Shown here piece by piece: positions 1-11,462 of a stretch of 64,000 bases of DNA (position 1 is its first letter; every line of letters starts with the position of its first letter). Both the position numbers and the translations under genes were made by a program. The stretch is taken from contig JAAKBF010000324.1 of NCBI GenBank assembly GCA_012656075.1, positions 1,302,001 to 1,366,000 on the forward strand. The letters run 5' to 3'. The stretch comes from Phytophthora hibernalis (Eukaryota > Oomycota > Peronosporomycetes > Peronosporales > Peronosporaceae). The notes beneath the pieces were generated by a model. The model worked only from the letters and a program-made list of their open reading frames with translations. It ran no database searches and was not told the origin of the DNA.

Positions 1-1
1 T

Positions 2-1109
2 GTAGTCAATCTCGCGACCGGCGCGGTTTTCTACAATCAAGATCTCTTTGAGTATGGAAGACTCAGGGAACAGGCTGCCGTCCCGGCAGACTTTCCTCAT
101 CTCACGGACTCCCACTGGGCAACTCTTGAGAAGATGGTCAGCCTCCTGGGCGAAGCAGCATTCGCTGGATTCCCAACCTACCTGCGGAGCATCAAAGGGC
201 GCGCGTGGAACGCTTCGATAAGTACGAGTCATCGCTGATTGCTCACGTGAGCGCCACCGCGCAGGAGGCTGCTTGCACGACCATGCGAGCTGAGATGCAG
301 AGTGCGACGCAGTCGGACTCCTCGGGTTCTGCTCCGTTCGCCTCGCGACAAGGAGCTACGAAGCCCGTCAAGATGTCGGTTCCGACGTTTGACGGCAAAG
401 AGTCCGACAGCCTTGTCTTCTGGATTCGCGAGATCGAGATAGCGCTCAGCGCTGGACAGAACTACGAGTCAAGGGCTCAGGTCGCTTTCGCGCTGTCTAA
501 CCTGGGAGGTCGGGCTCACGCTTGGGCGATGGCTCGAGAGACTTCGTCTCCGGGGTATTTTACCTCGTGGGCGTTCATGGAACAAGAGCTGCGCACGACG
601 TTCCTTCTGGCCAATGTGGCCTACCGTTATCGGTCGCTATTCTTGCGGTGCAAGCAAGGGAAGCGCACGCTCCAAGACTACGTCATGGAACTGCAGAACC
701 TCGAGGCCGCCATGGCTGGCGCTCCCCGTCTGAGGACGTCAAGGTGACGGTCTTTATGGACGGTGTCCGCCCGGGCGAGGTTCGCACTGAACTCTTCCGC
801 CGTCAGCCGAAGACGTTCAACGAGGCAGTACACATCGCCATGTTGGAAGACCATTGTGTGCGCTCGGCGCAGGGCTATGCGGGTCGCACGGAGGCTACGG
901 TAGGTCCCACTCCCATGGAGATCTCGTCTGCCGAGTCGGCTGGTCCCCAGCGGACCCAACGTGCGAGTTGTCGCTGCATTGGTTGCAATCAACTTGGTCA
1001 TTTCCGTCGGAACTGTCCGACGAACCCGTGGAAGACAGGTCGTGGCAAGGCCACTTCGTCCCTCAACATGATCGAGTCTACGGGGTCGGAAAACGGCGAC
1101 TCCCAGTAG
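2..1109 (+). pseudogene. gag: E1 gag (capsid + CCHC zinc knuckle), frameshifted
   Basis: Gag packages the element RNA into cytoplasmic particles. Three frames carry it: 2-200 (N-terminal segment), 205-747 (retrotransposon gag capsid domain, with a Trp-containing helix-rich region about 390-700) and about 725-1109. The last frame contains a CX2CX4HX4C zinc knuckle (about 982-1020, residues CIGCNQLGHFRRNC), which binds RNA. Shifts near 200 and 745 break the frame. The conserved capsid and knuckle make the assignment secure; the exact start lies left of the window. Confidence 0.88.
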
Positions 1110-1209
1110 GCGCGGGATGCCCTGCTGGGAGACTTCGCTCCTCTTCGAGGACGGTGGTTCCGCCACCTCCACCTCCGAAGGATCAAGTCCAAGGGACGAC
1201 ACTGTTGTG

Positions 1210-1620
1210 TCTTTCCGAGGCCGCCGCGCGGTCTAACCTCGTGGTCGTCACCGCCAGCGTTAAAGGGTATGAAGAACCGTTGACCATCCTGATCGATTCG
1301 GGTGCGTCCTACGATTTCGCGACGAAAGCCAGTGTGGCCAGGAACAGTGCATTATATGCTAGCGCTTTGGAAGCCTCTAAGCATAATACAAGTGTATCTG
1401 TTCGCCTGGCGACTGAATCCATCGTGTCTACACGCAAGGTTCCTTTATCTTTAAACGTCAAGTTTGACGACTTCAACTCGGTCGAACCGTTCATTGTCCT
1501 GGACATGGATGATCGGTACGATCTTATCCTCGGCATGCCATGGCTTGCTAAGCATGAGCCGTGGATAGGTTGGAAAAGTCGCACCATTGGTGCTAGTCAC
1601 AAGCCCTCGTGGACAGAGCC
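1210..1620 (+). pseudogene. E1 retropepsin-like aspartic protease
   Basis: This domain matures Gag-Pol. The plus frame shows the catalytic motif DSGAS preceded by hydrophobic ILI (about 1288-1310) and the C-terminal ILGMPWL motif (about 1528-1548), the usual spacing for gypsy retropepsins. It lies in an open frame running 854-1822 whose first part is the shadow of gag. The frame shifts again before RT, at about 1850. E3 carries the same domain on the minus strand at 46500-46850. Confidence 0.88.
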
Positions 1621-1864
1621 CTGGTGGGTCATGTCCCCTCCTCTTCCCGAGACGAGTTTGTGCACGAGCATCGTGTGCCACGCGGCGAACGGCACTTCGC
1701 AGGTACTTCGGAAGTACTTGAACTGCCTTCGGCTTTGTCGACCGCGTGCCCTACCTCTTCGAGAGATCATGAGCCTTCGGTGGATGTGGGAGAATGGAAG
1801 GGGTCCCGTGTGTTGCTCATGATGACACTCATGGTACTCTCGAGAACATGAACGTCGTTCTATC

Positions 1865-4800
1865 CCCGGGGCAGATGACGTCCAAGGCGCCGGAGCTAAG
1901 GCTCGCGCAACCAAGAGTGGTCGAGTAGGGTCTCCCACTACGCAAAGCGTTGGAGCTGAGGCAGCCCACGCAGGACAAGTCGCTAGAGTCGGTGCTCGCG
2001 TACAAGAAGGTGGTCGAGTAGGGGCTCCCACTACGCAACGCGTACGAGCTGAGGCAGCTCACGCAGGGAAAGACGCTGGAGCTGGGTCTCGCGCACAGGA
2101 AGATGGTCGAGCGGAGGCTCCCACGAACGACGCTAAGGCTGGGTCAGCCACGGCAAGACTATGTCAAGGCGGAGATCGCCGCGGTGCGGGCCACTTGGAC
2201 AAGGTGGTTGCACCCAGGGTGCTAGACGTTCTCACGGGAGAACGCAAAGAAGGCGTGGACCTGGCTCCGCTACCTACGGTAGCAGAGCTACTCGGGCTCG
2301 AGGAGCTCTCATATGTCGAGTTTCTCGACTCGCTGAAGGCGGGCGAGCTTGAGGAGATGGTCCTTATCCACCGTGAACACGACTCGGTCGAGCTAAACAC
2401 CTCTTCGGTCATGGACCCTGATGTGCTGGAAGACGAGAGGGCCTCTTCGAGGCAGAAGCGGTATGGCGCGGCCATCTTGAAGGATCCGTCGGACCCGTAC
2501 TACCCTCTCTTGAAGGAGTTTTCGGACGTCGTCAGCGACAATCCACCGTCGGTGTTACCTCCGGATCGAGGTGTCCGACACGAAATCGACTTGGTGCCAG
2601 GCACTAAGTACTGCACTACGCGCCAATGGCCACTGCCGAAGGAGCAAGTCGATGTGATCGACGCCTTCTTCACAGCGAAGTATGCCGCGGGCATGGTGCG
2701 CGAGTCGAAGTCGCCGCATTCGTCGCCGACGTTTTGCGTTCGCAAACCCAACGGGAAGTGGCGCATGGTGCACGCGTTCAACAAGCTGAGCTCGGCCACC
2801 ATCCCGGCGTCCACGCCGATCCCTCGAAAGGATGTGTTGCATAACAACATGGCAGAATGCACCATCTTCAGAGCGCTCGACATGGTCGATGACTACTATC
2901 AGCTGCTGATGCGTGAGTCGGACATTCCGCTCACAGCGGTTAGTACCCCGAGCGGGATGCTATGGGAATGGCTGGTGATGCCCCAAGGGCTACCAAATGC
3001 ACCTGCCACGTTCAATAGGCTGGTGACCCAGCTCTTCCGGCCGATGCGGCAGTTTGTACAGACGTACTTCGATGACATTTTTGTGCACAGCCGCGCTGCG
3101 GAAGGCGAGACGGCTGTCAAGGTGCACGTCGAGCACCTCCGCGAGGTGTTGACGTGCATGCGCGAGAATCGCTTGTATGCCGACATTAACAAGTGCATCT
3201 TCAGCCCCGAAGAGATTCCCTTCTTGGGATATTTCCTTGGCAAGGACGGTGTCCACGCGGACCTTGAGAAGGTATGCGCGATCGCACAGTGGCCGGTACC
3301 GGTGTCCCAAAAGGATTTGCGCAAGTGGCTCTACCTCGCCAACTACTTGCACAAGTACAGCGCCAACTACGCGGAGATGGCACGCCCACTGACGAATCTT
3401 CTGAAGAAGGAGGCGGACTGGTCGTGGACCGACGAGGCTCAGCAGGCTTTCGAAGCGATCAAAAGCAGTCTGCAGAGCGCTCCGATTTTGGCGTAGCCAG
3501 ACGACAGTCGTCCCTTCAGCGTGGTGTGCGACGCATCCGACTTTGCCATAGGCTCTGCCCTGTTGCAGGTCGATGCAGATGGTAGAGAGCGGGTGGTCTC
3601 TTTCCAGTCGCGCCAGCTTATGGCGGCTGAAAAGAACTACCCTGTCCACGACAAGGAGCTTCTCGCGATGAAGTACGCGCTTGTGAAGTTTCGGGTGCAC
3701 CTGCTCGGCAGCAAAACCTTTGTGATCTACATAGATCATGCGTCCTTGCGGACTGCGACGTCGTCGCCCCACCTCTCCCAGCGCATGGCGAGGTGGCTCT
3801 CGTTCTTCGCCGAGTACAACTTCACCGTGGAGTATAAGCCGGGTAAGCAGAATGTCCTCGCGGACGCGCTCTCGACGACCGGACTACGAGCTGGCGCACG
3901 TTGCGTACCTCGAGTCTCCGCTCCACGCGAGGCGTATGCTGACGACGATGACCTTGCAGATCTGGTCACGGCGTTGAAGACGCCTGAGAAGGCAGTGAAT
4001 CTCACTGCTCGGCAGCGATCATGGCTGCACCGCTATTCGATGGCCAATGGCCTACCCTACTACCAGTTCGACGACGGGGAGGAACCTCGTCTTGTCGTTT
4101 CCAACGACGAAGATTTGCGCCATCGTGTCCTCTATGAGGCACATGACACTCCGCTAAGCGGTCACCTCGGTCGCGAGAAGACGTACACGTCGGTGGCCCG
4201 TCACTTTTGGTGGCCTCACATATACAAGTGGGTGCGCACGTACGTGCAAACGTGTGAAACGTGTCAGCGTGTGAAGCCCGCTCCCTCGTCGTCCGCTCCT
4301 TTGATGAGTTTGCCGGTACCGGCGGATTGTTGGCGCTCGGTGAGCATGGACTTCATCTTTGAGCTTCCGGCAGATACGTGCGGCCATACTGGCATTCTGG
4401 TCTTCGTCTGCCGTCTGAGCAAGATGGTACGGCTGGCCGCGATGAAGAAGAGCGTGACAGCGCCGCAGGAGTCTCAGCTCTTTGTCGATAATGTCTTTCG
4501 ACACCATGGCCTCCCGGAGGCGTTCGTAAGCGATCGGGATCCCCGCTTCTTGTCACACTTCTGGACACACTTGTTCCGCCTTCTCGGTACATGTCCGCAG
4601 ACGGACGGTCAAACCGAGCGGGTGAACCGCGTGTTGGAAGACGTGCTGCGCAGCGTTTGCGCCAAAGAACCCACGAAGTGGAGCACGTTGCTGCCTCAAG
4701 TGGAGTTTGCACTCAACAATGCGGTGCATGCGTCGACGGGTTTCACCCCATTCTACGTTACCGGGCTGCGGCACCCGCGTACGCCGTTGTCGTTGCCTCC

Positions 4801-4972
4801 GGCTTCAAATTTGGGTGAGGGAGAGGCTGTCGCCGAGGATCCCCGTGGCCTCAAAGGTCTTCGCTCGTCCGTCAAACGGAACCTGCTCACGTTCATTGAG
4901 ACAGGAGAGGCAGTAAGACAGCGCGTCCGAGATGCTATGGCGGTGGCACAAGACACAGAAAGAGAACAGTGA
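1865..4972 (+). pseudogene. pol: E1 pol: reverse transcriptase, RNase H, integrase core
   Basis: RT lies at about 2560-3260, with the palm motif YFDDIF near 3064-3081 and the LPNAP motif before it. The frame then meets one TAG (3494-3496) and continues unshifted into RNase H (about 3510-3870, leading catalytic Asp present in VCDASDFAIG). Two compensating shifts, about 3873 and 3930, alter the junction to integrase. Integrase has the HHCC zinc finger (about 4160-4270), first Asp in SMDFIF, second in SDRDPRF, and Glu in NRVLE. Near 4590 the segment before PQTDGQTE looks short against gypsy relatives. The frame ends at 4972 by a shift. Apart from these lesions all catalytic residues are visible. 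Confidence 0.92.
1890..2150 (+). repeat. 93-bp tandem repeat between protease and RT of E1
   Basis: The phrase GGTCGAG recurs at 1919, 2012 and 2105, giving a period of 93 bp (31 codons) for nearly three imperfect units. The period is a multiple of three and the RT frame stays open through it, so it encodes a Gly/Ala/Arg-rich repetitive linker upstream of RT. Units are diverged by several substitutions each. Confidence 0.8.
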
Positions 4973-5260
4973 TCGCCAGGGGCGTAAGAACTCACAGGTG
5001 TTTGTATTAGGCGACCAGGTGCTCTTAAACGCGAAAATGTTCCTATGCAGGCGGTCACCGCTGTGGGCAGCACGAAGCTCCGTCCTCGGTTTGTGGGGCC
5101 GTTCACGGTCATTGGGGTCCACGGCAACGCGTACACGTTGGACTTGCCGTCGGCTATGGCCACGCACCCGACGTTCTACGTGGGCTTGCTCAAGCCGTAC
5201 CGCCCGGCGGAGGTGGCTGCTGAGGCGGGTGACTCGTCGAGTCCGACGAACTCGAGTACT
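4932..5260 (+). pseudogene. E1 integrase C-terminal GPF/Y-type module
   Basis: After the shift near 4960, one frame gives the helix and VFVLGDQVLL strand typical of the gypsy integrase tail. A second shift near 5040 leads to the RFVGPFTVIG...YTLDL...HPTFYVGLLKPY block. This module follows the core in chromodomain gypsy elements and helps strand transfer. E3 has the homologous block on the minus strand at 43330-43600. The following plus-strand sequence is low complexity and overlaps a better-looking minus-strand coding segment. Confidence 0.82.
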
Positions 5261-5708
5261 GCCGAACGGCATTCGCCATCATCTGCATCACGTCGGCCTG
5301 AGTCAGAGCTGGAGCCGCCGGCGGTGCCATCACGGCTGCAGGGGCACGGTTCTCCAACTCCGCCACGCGGTTGTAGAGCTGGCGAATCCAACCGAGATGC
5401 TCTTCGAGAGCGGAGTGATCATTCCGAAGCGCCTGTTGGGCCTCCGCGTTACTGCGGTCCAGCTGAGACAGACCCCGGTTCAGCTGGACGAACTGATCTT
5501 GCAGATCACGCGTTTCACGCCCGAGACGATCCAGGTCCTTATGGACGTTCCGATCAAAGGCCATCGCCGCTTCGACGCTCTGCACGCGTCCGCGCAGGGA
5601 CGCAAGGTCCACCCGCTGCGCCTCCAGGAGCCGCTGGCAGCCCTCAACCGCGTCCAGAAAAGACCCACGAGTTGACGGGACGTCAGTCGCAGAGGCGTAC
5701 GACGCCAT
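5190..5708 (-). CDS. E1 antisense coiled-coil segment (172 codons)
   Basis: This is an uninterrupted minus-strand frame with clear heptad-like spacing of Leu and Val over about residues 15-115, then an Ala/Pro hinge, a short helix rich in Met and Ala, and a Ser/Pro tail. The plus strand here is the low-complexity linker between integrase and chromodomain, so the minus strand looks like the real coding strand. It lies about 1.5 kb downstream of the start codon of the antisense gene beginning at 7218. In E3 a coiled coil lies the same distance from the equivalent start. It may therefore be the C-terminal part of that antisense gene; a gag fragment of another element inserted backwards is the alternative. 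Confidence 0.6.
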   Translation of the reverse strand: MASYASATDVPSTRGSFLDAVEGCQRLLEAQRVDLASLRGRVQSVEAAMAFDRNVHKDLDRLGRETRDLQDQFVQLNRGLSQLDRSNAEAQQALRNDHSALEEHLGWIRQLYNRVAELENRAPAAVMAPPAAPALTQADVMQMMANAVRQYSSSSDSTSHPPQQPPPPGGTA

Positions 5709-5763
5709 CGAGCGATGCGGAGCATCATGGTCGGTCGACGCGTCCGTTGCGTCCCCGCCCCCA

Positions 5764-6003
5764 TTGATCGGAAACGAGGGCGCTCTCTATTTGCATGTTG
5801 AGAAGCTACTGAAGCGCCGCGAGCGTATCGGCCACTACCAGTATCTGGTGAAGTGGCGCGGCTATCCCGAGGCTCAGGGCATATGGGAGTCCGGTAGCCG
5901 CCTCTCGGAGGACTGCGCCGATGTCGTGGACGCTTACGAGCGCCCGGTCGGCGGTAACCGGTCCGAGAACACTTCGAGGTTCAATCGGCTGGGACTGCCA
6001 TGA
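5764..6003 (+). pseudogene. E1 pol C-terminal chromodomain
   Basis: The frame encodes a chromodomain: a YHVEKLLKRR-like start, then YLVKWRGYPEAQGIWE and a C-terminal helix. In chromoviruses this module tethers the integrase to modified histones and directs insertion into heterochromatin. It is one frame off the preceding integrase tail. It is separated from that tail by about 500 bp whose minus strand encodes a coiled coil, so the opposite strands appear to be used for different proteins here. Confidence 0.88.
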
Positions 6004-7218
6004 CTTCTCTATCTTCTGCACCACCTCCTCGAGGATCACCCCGGTGTGGGCATATTGCGGTCGAAGTGCCGCTTGTGCCACTGGTCGTCGACAATCATCT
6101 TCGCCATGCGAAAGCGAAGCCGCTGCTGGGCCAGCCAATCGATTCGATAAGGCGAGGCCAAGAACTCGGGCAGGGGTACCCCATGTGGTGGAGCCACGCC
6201 CTGAAGTCGGTATCGTTGGACTGTCGGGCCAGGCCTGTGTCAGTGAGCAGCACGACCGGACACTCGTCGTAGTGAGAAACGGTCTGGCCAGGCGCGCGAC
6301 TCAGTCGCAGGTGCCCGCGGTACTCAGGGACGGACCAATATCGCAATGCGAGCAGCTGTTCTCGCGTGCGGGGAGACGTGGTCTCGTGTTCGCGCTTGGA
6401 GTCACGGTGCTGCTCGGCAGCTACTTGGCCGGCGCGGGCTCGGTCGGCGAGGTGCTACCGGTTGTCGGACCGGAGCATATCTGCCGGCACTTCTTCGCCC
6501 TCCACGACGTTCGTTAAGACTTGGGTCTCCCGCTCGGGGGTCCGCGTGGTCTCGCGTTCTGCCTTCTCGCGCTCTGCGCTCCGCGCAACGGCAGCGGTGC
6601 TGCGAGGAGTGGCAGGGCTCCCGGAATACAAGGCGCGTTACTGCTCCGTGAGCGGTGGGGACTTGTTGGCGTCATGGACCTCTCCCTGCTCGTGGTCGTC
6701 CTCTTCAAGCGTGGACTCACCGTAGTCGACTTCGTCGGAACAGTTATCCGGAGAATAGTGCTCGGCACGACGTGGCGGGTTCTCCTCAACCTCCATGTCC
6801 GTGGTGGACGGCTCTTCGGAAGTTTCCGCGTGCTTACCCCCGCACCAGGCTCTTGCAAGTCGTAGTGGGCTCGCGGAGCTTTTGAATCAGCGATCGGCTC
6901 CTTTAGAGCTTCTTCCATCGGGTTCGGCGGCGGTTGCTTGTCTCTCGCTCCAGGAGCCGTGTCCATGTTGACGTCCTCGTCGCCAGTGATGAGCCCAGGG
7001 TTCGTGACGTCGGCGTCCGACTCGCTGTGGCTGCTGGCGTCTTCGTGTGGGCCGGACAGTTGGACTGCATTGCGCTTGCTCGATCGGGCTCGGGTCTGGG
7101 GCGGCTGTGGCGAATCGCCGGGCTTCTTAGAAGCGGCCTTCTGCTTCTTTCCGGCGGGGGTCTTCTTCGGCTTGGCAGAGGCGGCGCTGGGCGCCTTGTC
7201 TTCGTGAGTCTTTCCCAT
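5930..7218 (-). pseudogene. E1 antisense gene next to the 3' LTR (basic N-terminus, acidic middle, globular part)
   Basis: The start codon is taken at 7218, 130 bp inside the polypurine tract, reading away from the 3' LTR towards pol. Residues 1-40 are rich in Lys/Ala/Pro, followed by an acidic Ser/Asp stretch. A one-base shift at a G run near 6870 moves the frame into another acidic segment (6650-6860), then a Glu/Arg-rich helix (about 6380-6600). A globular-looking part with Trp and Tyr residues (6020-6346) follows, continued after two more shifts (about 6090 and 6045) to about 5930. No known domain is recognised. E3 carries a gene with a related start in the same place, which argues that it belongs to the element. 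Confidence 0.6.
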
Positions 7219-7347
7219 CCGGGAGTGGTGGCGCGTATCCGTGGGGCGTCGGTGGTCTTCGGCGCGTGTGGTCTTGGGCGTGGCTTCTGGAATGAGGCAT
7301 CGCCTTCTCCGTCGCTGGATTCCCCTTGGGACAGGTGCTTTCCGTTT

Positions 7348-7794
7348 GGGTGTGGGAGGGTGTAACGGGGCCACGCTGGCCGACACCGTTTGCCGTGCAA
7401 AAGAACTTATGAAAGGGGAGACCCAATGTTCTTCCGTGTGGTCCACACAAGTCCGCCTAAGTACGAGTACATTCCCCACACAAGTTGGTGTGTGACACCG
7501 GCTCCTGGATAAGTACGATTGTGTATTTTTCACTAGATACGAATCGGACTTAAGGTAGACGGTTGATGGAGAGCCATCCATTTGGAGTACAGAAGTTTAG
7601 TATGCAGATAGTTAACAGTAGTTAGAACCGTACAAGTGAGATTAATACAGTCAATTTAACTTTAACCCGGAAGTTCGCAAGTCGTTTACCCGGAAACGAC
7701 TGGAAGGCCAGCTTACAACAGAGATGCCAGGCGTCTGTTGTGGTTACGCGTTAACGCTTCCTCTAAGGCAAAGGTGCGTGTGACTCCCGTCACA
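7348..7794 (+). repeat. E1 polypurine tract and 3' LTR (434 bp)
   Basis: The purine run 7348-7360 primes plus-strand DNA synthesis and is followed directly by TGTAACGGGG at 7361. The LTR ends ...CCCGTCACA at 7794, giving TG...CA ends; the last 16 bases form an imperfect palindrome. E3's 5' LTR ends with the same kind of sequence at 48055 (minus strand), which fixes the boundary. No second copy is in the window, so LTR divergence cannot be read. Confidence 0.82.
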
Positions 7795-8630
7795 CCCTAA
7801 TTGTGGTTTGCGTTAAATTCATCCTGTTTCAGCACAAGAAATCCCAGTTAATTAAAATAGGTACTGCATACTGGTAGCAGCCACACCGTTACCCTAAGTT
7901 CTCGTTCCCGATACGTGTTGTGGCTCAACACCTCGCCCACGTACTGAATGACAAGATCGTCTTCGAAAATCGGCGCGTCCGCTACCAGAGATACTCCTTT
8001 CCCAGTAATTAATCTGAGAACCAAGTCAGAATGAATGCCAACCTGAATTCTTTGATTTCCGCACTTTTTTCTTGTAGCGCAGTGACCTTTGACGCATTCG
8101 GTTTGGGTCTAACACTTTACATTAGATAATATTCTTCACACACACCACTCCGCTCGCTGGTATGCATCTCATTTTACGTACCGCGCGATTATCGCAATCC
8201 GCACTGCAAGTCAGCCGCCAATCTGCGCGTGGTTCTCACCGGCAGTACGATATGGCATCCTATCCAAAAATTACACTCAAATCAACACACACCGAGAATA
8301 TTATACACGTTTGAAGTATAAAGAAGTATATCCAGCGGGTTGTTCCGTGCTCTTGACGCATACACGTTTTGAGCCGCGTCTTCGTATTCAGCAAATGCCT
8401 GCAGTACAGAGCGCTCTGCGTGTGTCTTGTAGTGATTAGCTTTTATTAGTTGCAAATGGTAGTATCAAGATCCTTGCCAGGTTAGTCTCCTGACGGATTG
8501 CCAGTCGACGTGCATTTTCGCCATGAACCAAAAACGCGTCAAGCTTCAGCTGCCGCATTATTCCTACTGCAGTGTTCACTTTTCCGATCGGAATCCAAAT
8601 GATAGCTACAGCCACTCGCTGAATCAAAAT
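7795..8630. other. Non-coding interval
   Basis: This AT-richer stretch lies right of E1's 3' LTR and shows no convincing ORF, repeat or promoter pattern. It marks the change from retrotransposon to host-like sequence. Confidence 0.5.
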
Positions 8631-9223
8631 ACGTTCCGTGTTCAACACAGCTCGGAGTTCCTGCATGCATGCATCAGACGGCTCTCTGTACATTCGATAA
8701 ACGCCATCTCTGTGCTGCGCGGCTGCAAGCAGCTCTCGCTCCTCTCGCTTACAAAACGAATGATTCAACATATTTCGGCGAAGGCAACCCTTTGTACGCC
8801 GGGCATCTACTTCAACAAGACCACACATCGTATAATCGCCTGTGTACCTATCGTAGATTGTTTATTATCAGTACATGCGGCTAAAGGTGCTTCACATTCG
8901 AGCGAATCCGCTACCCTTTGCAGCACCCATGTATTGCTGGCACAACGCCGCCGAAGACCTCGCATGAACAAAGGCAGCTCTGCTTCAAGGCCTTCCGGTC
9001 TACATCTTACCGGCCGAATGGCTAGTAGCGTATCTCAAGCACTAATACATTACTATAGTGAGCATTTCCCTAAGAAACGAATTCATCCATATTGATATGT
9101 ACACGAACTATCTACAACTTCAACTCTGCCCTGTAGCTAGCTCTACCATGTCTAATACACAAGCGTTCTCTGCCCGACGCTCCAACCCCAAGTTCTTACT
9201 GCAAAGTGCACGCCAGAAGCCGT

Positions 9224-9896
9224 TCAGTCCCACTTCACACGCGTACGAGGTCGCTCCGCTTGCTGCGTGTCGACACCGCTTCGCGTGGTTCCTCGTCCTT
9301 CTTCTCCATCGCCATGAGTACGTCTCCACCGACCTCCTGCACCGGCAGCTCGTTTACTGGTCACCACAAGTGGTGCCTTGCTCTTACCCGGTTTCTTTGG
9401 AGGCTCGCGATCGAGTTTGCGCTTTTTCAGCGGGGGCTCCTGTTCGAGTACTTTGTCAGAGACGTCCCACTGGTACTGCACATTACCTTTCGCGACATCA
9501 GCATAGAAGCCGACTCCGTCAACTTGGCGGAACACGTACACAGCCCAGGTTGAAACTCGATATTTGCCTTGCAGAAGGTTCCCTTTTTCGTTTTCGCGTC
9601 CCAAACCGTTACTTGGGCGATATACGGCTTCCTCTTCAACGGTGTGAGATCTGCCAGTGCGTTCGATGTCGGCTCAAACTCAGCGCTGGCTTGCGCCAAC
9701 CCAGTGAAGCGAGTACCATGGCCACCGTTCAGACTCTCGGCGGAAAGACAGCACAGCTTCAGCGTGACGCTCACATCGGGATCGGGCCGTGTCTCGGTAA
9801 TGAAACCACGGAAATCGGAGACGTGCGAAAAGTTGTTGAGAGCTTCCTCTTCCTTCTGTTTTAGCACGTCGTTTTGATGGCATCAAGTAGGTCCAT
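9224..9896 (-). pseudogene. Unknown protein, copy A, with C-terminal nuclear-localisation-like cluster
   Basis: Not recognised. The start is set at the ATG at 9896 because copy B has an equivalent start (MNLLDTI versus MDLLDAI). One-base shifts near 9875 and 9555 break the frame. The N-terminus is a charged helix (LKQKEEEAL), followed by VSDFRGFI and TRPxPDV shared with copy B. A beta-rich middle (VTVWDAKTKKG, then YVFRQVDGVGFYADVAKG) could be an OB-like barrel, but this is a guess. The tail PPLKKRKLDREPPKKP looks like a bipartite nuclear localisation signal, and a Gly/Arg-rich end closes the frame at 9224. Confidence 0.55.
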
Positions 9897-10527
9897 TGTC
9901 AAGCTCAGTGTTGAAATAGATCGTAGGAGGCGTTAGTGGTGATGCCGCAAAAGCAAAAGTGAGGCCAAACTAATCTCGACAAACTGTTCGAGGCTGTCGG
10001 GCGAGGCAGAGCGGACGCTAATATCTATGGCAGTGGCTGCGTCATGTTCTGGCATTTTATTTTGATTCCATGAATTAGTATAATGCATTTTTCGCACAGC
10101 AAATAGGTTCGAACAGCAGTGACTTTAACCATACATTTCTGATCCCTGCGGACAACTCAGCCATTCAGTTTGCAGTTTCTGAAATGATTCAGGCTAAGGA
10201 CTTCGCGCCTAATGCTACATTGTTTCATCAATTGCTGCATCAAAACTATTCAAATTCGATCAAATTTGACGGATTTTGCAAATAACGCTTCAGCTTCCAG
10301 CCGGCGTCGGCTGGTCAGAACTTCAACGCATCTTCCCAAGCTTGAGATCAAGAAGACGACTAAAGCATCACAGTGAGACATCTTTTGTCACCCTTCGGCA
10401 CAATGTACGCGTTGCTACGAGTACTAGCAGTCCTTCAACAGCAATGCGTGCTCCCGATGTGAATGTTTAACGTTTGCCTACCAATCATCTACTGAAGCGC
10501 GAAACGGCAGTATGCATAATATGCATA

Positions 10528-10552
10528 CGAAGTACTATATTATAGTACTTCG
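10528..10552. repeat. 25-bp perfect palindrome
   Basis: CGAAGTACTATA, one T, then its exact reverse complement. It lies in the non-coding part of the duplicated region and could form a 12-bp stem. Confidence 0.85.
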
Positions 10553-11462
10553 CATTATTCTCTACAAACACGAGTTTGGCGAAAACAGAGTCCATTGTAG
10601 CTCAGCATTCCCGCAAGCTACGACCAGTCTGTACCTTCCCCGTTCAATATGCTTCATCTCATTCACTCTTGGTGCGGGCACGTTCGACCGTACACTTCAC
10701 CAGAGTCAGCTGACCAGAACTTCAACGTATCGTGCCATGATATGATGGCTCGAGGTGCTGGATACATCATCACCGTGATTCATCTTCAGTCACTCTTTCT
10801 GCAAAATGCCTGTGCTTCTACGAGTACCAGCGTGACTTCATAGCAAATGCGTGTGCTGCTCGCACGGCTAAACGATGCTTGCCTACTAAACCTCTTGTGA
10901 TAGATAAAACAACAAGCTACGTATACAACATTGCATCATCTCTATTCACATGCGCTTGGTGAATATCGACATCCCAATTCGTCGCCCGCTGTAGCTCGGC
11001 CTTCCTGCATGACTTCATCGGACGGTTCCCTCCACGTTCGATTCACTCCATCTCATTGCTGCGCAGCTGCAAGCAGCTCTCGCTCCTCTCGCTCTCGAAG
11101 AGAATGATTCAACAGATTTCAGCGAAGGCAACCCTTCGTACGCCGGGCATCTATTTCAACAAGACAACAAATCTTGCAGTCGCATGCGTGGTCATCGTGA
11201 AAGAAGCCATAGTTTGCTTGCATGCTAAATACACAAGGCAACGAACACGTACTTATTTGGTAGCAACATGGTGGAATAGCTACAGCGAGGACTTCATCAA
11301 GGTTGAGCAATGCTATCACTGGTTTGACCGACAGTGTTGCTCAACCGAGAACTTCATTAGAGCAGTCAAGACTTTTCCAAATCAACAAATTCATTAAAAT
11401 GGACATATCTACATGATCAACACTGCAATTTCACCACAGGTTCCCACTGCGAAGGCACCTCG

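Larger units (their letters stand above)
1..7794 (+). mobile_element. E1: Ty3/gypsy chromodomain LTR retrotransposon (5' LTR outside window)
   Basis: The order gag, protease, RT, RNase H, integrase, chromodomain, polypurine tract, LTR on the plus strand defines a Ty3/gypsy element. The 3' LTR runs 7361-7794. The first bases of the window match the leader of the related element E3 just after its 5' LTR (minus strand, about 48036-48046), so the 5' LTR should lie immediately left of position 1. The internal region is about 7.4 kb and the inferred full length about 8.2 kb. Coding frames are broken near 200, 745, 4960, 5040 and 5765, and by a stop at 3494-3496, so this copy is not autonomous as written. 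A second gene lies on the minus strand between pol and the 3' LTR. Confidence 0.93.

Noticed and set aside
2500..4812. Antisense ORFs across E1 pol (for example 2899-3324, 2990-3772, 4353-4712 minus)
   Set aside because: Shadows of a GC-rich coding strand; composition is Arg/Ser/Pro-rich and no motif is present, unlike the antisense genes near the 3' LTRs.
5930..7581. env-like gene in E1
   Set aside because: No signal peptide, transmembrane segment or Cys pattern; the coding strand is opposite to pol.
8436..9095. Overlapping ORFs 8436-8828 (minus) and 8523-9095 (plus)
   Set aside because: Neither frame is conserved through the duplicated copy at 11.0-11.4 kb beyond about 35 codons, and neither has a motif.
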